From assembly GCF_018332655.1 (NCBI RefSeq), contig NZ_BOQL01000093.1:1-44459 (forward strand): a stretch of 44,459 bases of DNA. The letters are read 5' to 3'. The notes below the pieces were generated by a model. The model was given only the letters and a program-made list of their open reading frames with translations, was not told the origin of the DNA and did not search any database. The translations under genes were made by a program, and so were the position numbers. This DNA comes from Actinoplanes auranticolor. Its GTDB lineage: Bacteria > Actinomycetota > Actinomycetes > Mycobacteriales > Micromonosporaceae. Positions 43,080-44,459 of the stretch are shown here, one piece after another (the first letter of the stretch is position 1; every line of letters starts with the position of its first letter).

Positions 43080-44431
43080 GCACCGTCCCGGCAGCCGACT
43101 ACGACGTGGCCGTGATCGGCGGCGGACCCGCGGGCTCGACCATGGCGTCCTATCTGGCGCGCGCCGGGCTCAGTGTGGTCGTGTTCGAGAGCGAGACCTT
43201 CCCCCGGCCGCACGTGGGCGAGTCCCTGGTCCCGGCCACAACCCCGGTGCTCGCCGAGATCGGCGCGCTGGACAAGATCGACGAGGCCGGCTTCCCGAAG
43301 AAGTACGGCGCCTCGTGGACCTCGGCGGAGAGCCGGGACATCCCCGATCTCGGCTACGATGGGCTCAGCCACGGCTGGACCGCGGACATCCAGTTCGTGG
43401 AGCGCAACCAGCCGGGTGTCGATCGCGATTACACGTTCCACGTCGATCGCGGGCGGTTCGACGCGATCCTGCTGCGCCACGCCGAGGAACAGGGTGCCAC
43501 GGTGTTCAACGGTGCCCGTGTGCTCGCCGTGGACTTCAGCGACCCCGCCGTGGTCCGGCTCGGGTGCCGGTTCGGACCCCGGGAGGTGCCGTTCACCGCC
43601 CGCATGGTGGTCGACGCGTCCGGCCGGCAGACCCTGATCGGGCGCCAGCTCAAGGTGAAAGTGCCCGACCCGGTCTTCGACCAGTACGCCATCCACACCT
43701 GGTTCGAGGATCTGGACCGCAAGCGGGTGGCCGGCACCAGCGGCGACGCCGACCACATCTTCGTGCACTTCCTGCCGATCAAGGACACCTGGGTCTGGCA
43801 GATCCCGATCACCGACACGATCACCAGCATCGGGGTGGTGACCCAGAAGAAGCGGTTCTCGCAGGCCGGCAACGAACGGGAGAAGTTCTTCTGGGACTTC
43901 GTGAGCAGCCGTCCGGAATTGCGGGACGCATTGCAGGACGCGCGCCGGATCCGGCCCTTCAAGGCCGAGGGTGACTACAGCTATGCGATGAAGCAGATCA
44001 CCGGTGACCGGTTCGTGCTGATCGGGGACGCGGCCCGCTTCGTCGACCCGATCTTCTCCAGCGGGGTGAGCGTCGCCCTGAACAGCGCCCGGATCGCCGC
44101 GCAGGACGTCATCGCCGCGCACCAGGCCGGTGACTTCGCCAGGGACCGGTTCGTCACGTACGAGAACAAGCTGCGCCGCGCGGTGAAGTACTGGTACGAG
44201 TTCATCTCGATCTACTACCGCCTGAACGTTCTCTTCACCGCGTTCGTCCAGGACCCCCGATACCGCGTCGACGTGTTGAAGATGCTGCAGGGCGACGTGT
44301 ACGACGGCGAGGAACCCAAGGTGCTCGCCGTCATGCGCGACGTCGTCACGGCGGTCGAGAACAATCCTGACCACCTGTGGCACCCGTACCTCGGCACGTT
44401 GCGGGCCCCCACCTCGGCGCCCAGTTTCTGA
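43076..44431 (+). CDS. FADH2-dependent halogenase (carrier-protein-type)
   Basis: This 451-aa flavin halogenase has the FAD-binding GGGPAGST at residues 15-22, FPRPHVGESLVP near 42-53, a candidate catalytic Lys76 in PKKYGASW, the halogenase WxWxIP motif as Trp239-Val-Trp-Gln-Ile-Pro244, and the Fx.Px.Sx.G motif as Phe322 to Gly330 (FVDPIFSSG) after GDAARF. Together these separate it from ordinary flavin monooxygenases. The length and motifs suit the group acting on carrier-bound phenolic, pyrrolic or alkyl substrates more than free-tryptophan enzymes, which are usually longer. It is coupled to the carrier protein just upstream. FADH2 would come from the reductase at 3804-4337. Halide (Cl or Br) and substrate are not readable from sequence. 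Confidence 0.93.
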   Translation: MSTVPAADYDVAVIGGGPAGSTMASYLARAGLSVVVFESETFPRPHVGESLVPATTPVLAEIGALDKIDEAGFPKKYGASWTSAESRDIPDLGYDGLSHGWTADIQFVERNQPGVDRDYTFHVDRGRFDAILLRHAEEQGATVFNGARVLAVDFSDPAVVRLGCRFGPREVPFTARMVVDASGRQTLIGRQLKVKVPDPVFDQYAIHTWFEDLDRKRVAGTSGDADHIFVHFLPIKDTWVWQIPITDTITSIGVVTQKKRFSQAGNEREKFFWDFVSSRPELRDALQDARRIRPFKAEGDYSYAMKQITGDRFVLIGDAARFVDPIFSSGVSVALNSARIAAQDVIAAHQAGDFARDRFVTYENKLRRAVKYWYEFISIYYRLNVLFTAFVQDPRYRVDVLKMLQGDVYDGEEPKVLAVMRDVVTAVENNPDHLWHPYLGTLRAPTSAPSF

Positions 44432-44459
44432 GTCGCCGGCACACGAAAGACCGGGCGGA

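Noticed and set aside
1..44459. Search for CRISPR arrays, tRNA or rRNA genes and riboswitches
   Set aside because: I saw no regularly spaced short repeats, no cloverleaf-like sequence with tRNA consensus, no rRNA sequence and no recognisable riboswitch in the intergenic gaps.

Overview
The window is about 44 kb of very GC-rich DNA with strong third-position GC bias, ATGA-type gene overlaps and GTG/TTG starts. It is an actinomycete chromosome segment; the gene content would fit an Actinoplanes/Micromonospora-like or Streptomyces-like host, but no taxonomic marker gene is present. Most of it (about 2.8 kb to the right edge) is one nonribosomal peptide (NRPS) biosynthetic gene cluster, which probably continues past the right edge.

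Layout. (1) 1-2569: decayed mobile DNA, with the end of an IS5-type insertion sequence, a tyrosine recombinase gene cut in two and partly inverted, and a multiply frameshifted hypothetical gene. (2) 2863-6732: a four-gene operon with a SyrP/TauD-type Fe(II)/2-oxoglutarate hydroxylase, a flavin reductase, a cation:proton antiporter and an SbnB-type 2,3-diaminopropionate (Dap) pathway dehydrogenase. (3) 6799-7488: a divergent sulfotransferase-like gene. (4) 7779-8753: a second SyrP/TauD hydroxylase broken by four frame lesions. (5) 8931-11981: ArsR-type regulator, small membrane/coiled-coil protein and MMPL exporter, followed by a strong hairpin. (6) 12272-44431: one long plus-strand unit with MbtH, a 6715-aa hexamodular NRPS, MFS exporter, thioesterase, P450, carbamoyltransferase, second thioesterase, a bimodular NRPS, a free carrier protein and a flavin-dependent halogenase.

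How the genes fit together. The 1655-aa NRPS (A-T-C-A-T) has no leading C domain and is the likely starter. The 6715-aa NRPS begins with a C domain and ends in a serine beta-lactamase/penicillin-binding-protein-like domain where a release domain should be. Together they have eight adenylation domains, so an octapeptide is the simplest inference, unless more NRPS genes lie outside the window. Hand-read specificity codes suggest a Gln-like starter, a Thr-like residue, and three sites with the same unusual Asn-like code DLPK(V/L)AEVGK. SbnB, the carbamoyltransferase and the hydroxylase suggest Dap-derived, ureido and/or beta-hydroxy residues. The halogenase, with its free carrier protein and the distant flavin reductase, suggests a chlorinated building block or acyl cap.

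Most unusual points: the fused PBP/beta-lactamase-like terminal domain that lacks the usual YxN tyrosine; five consecutive C domains whose HHxxxDG motif has lost its first His; no epimerization domain anywhere; and a 27-bp near-repeat upstream of separate gene blocks. Motif, code and family calls are read by eye without database searches.
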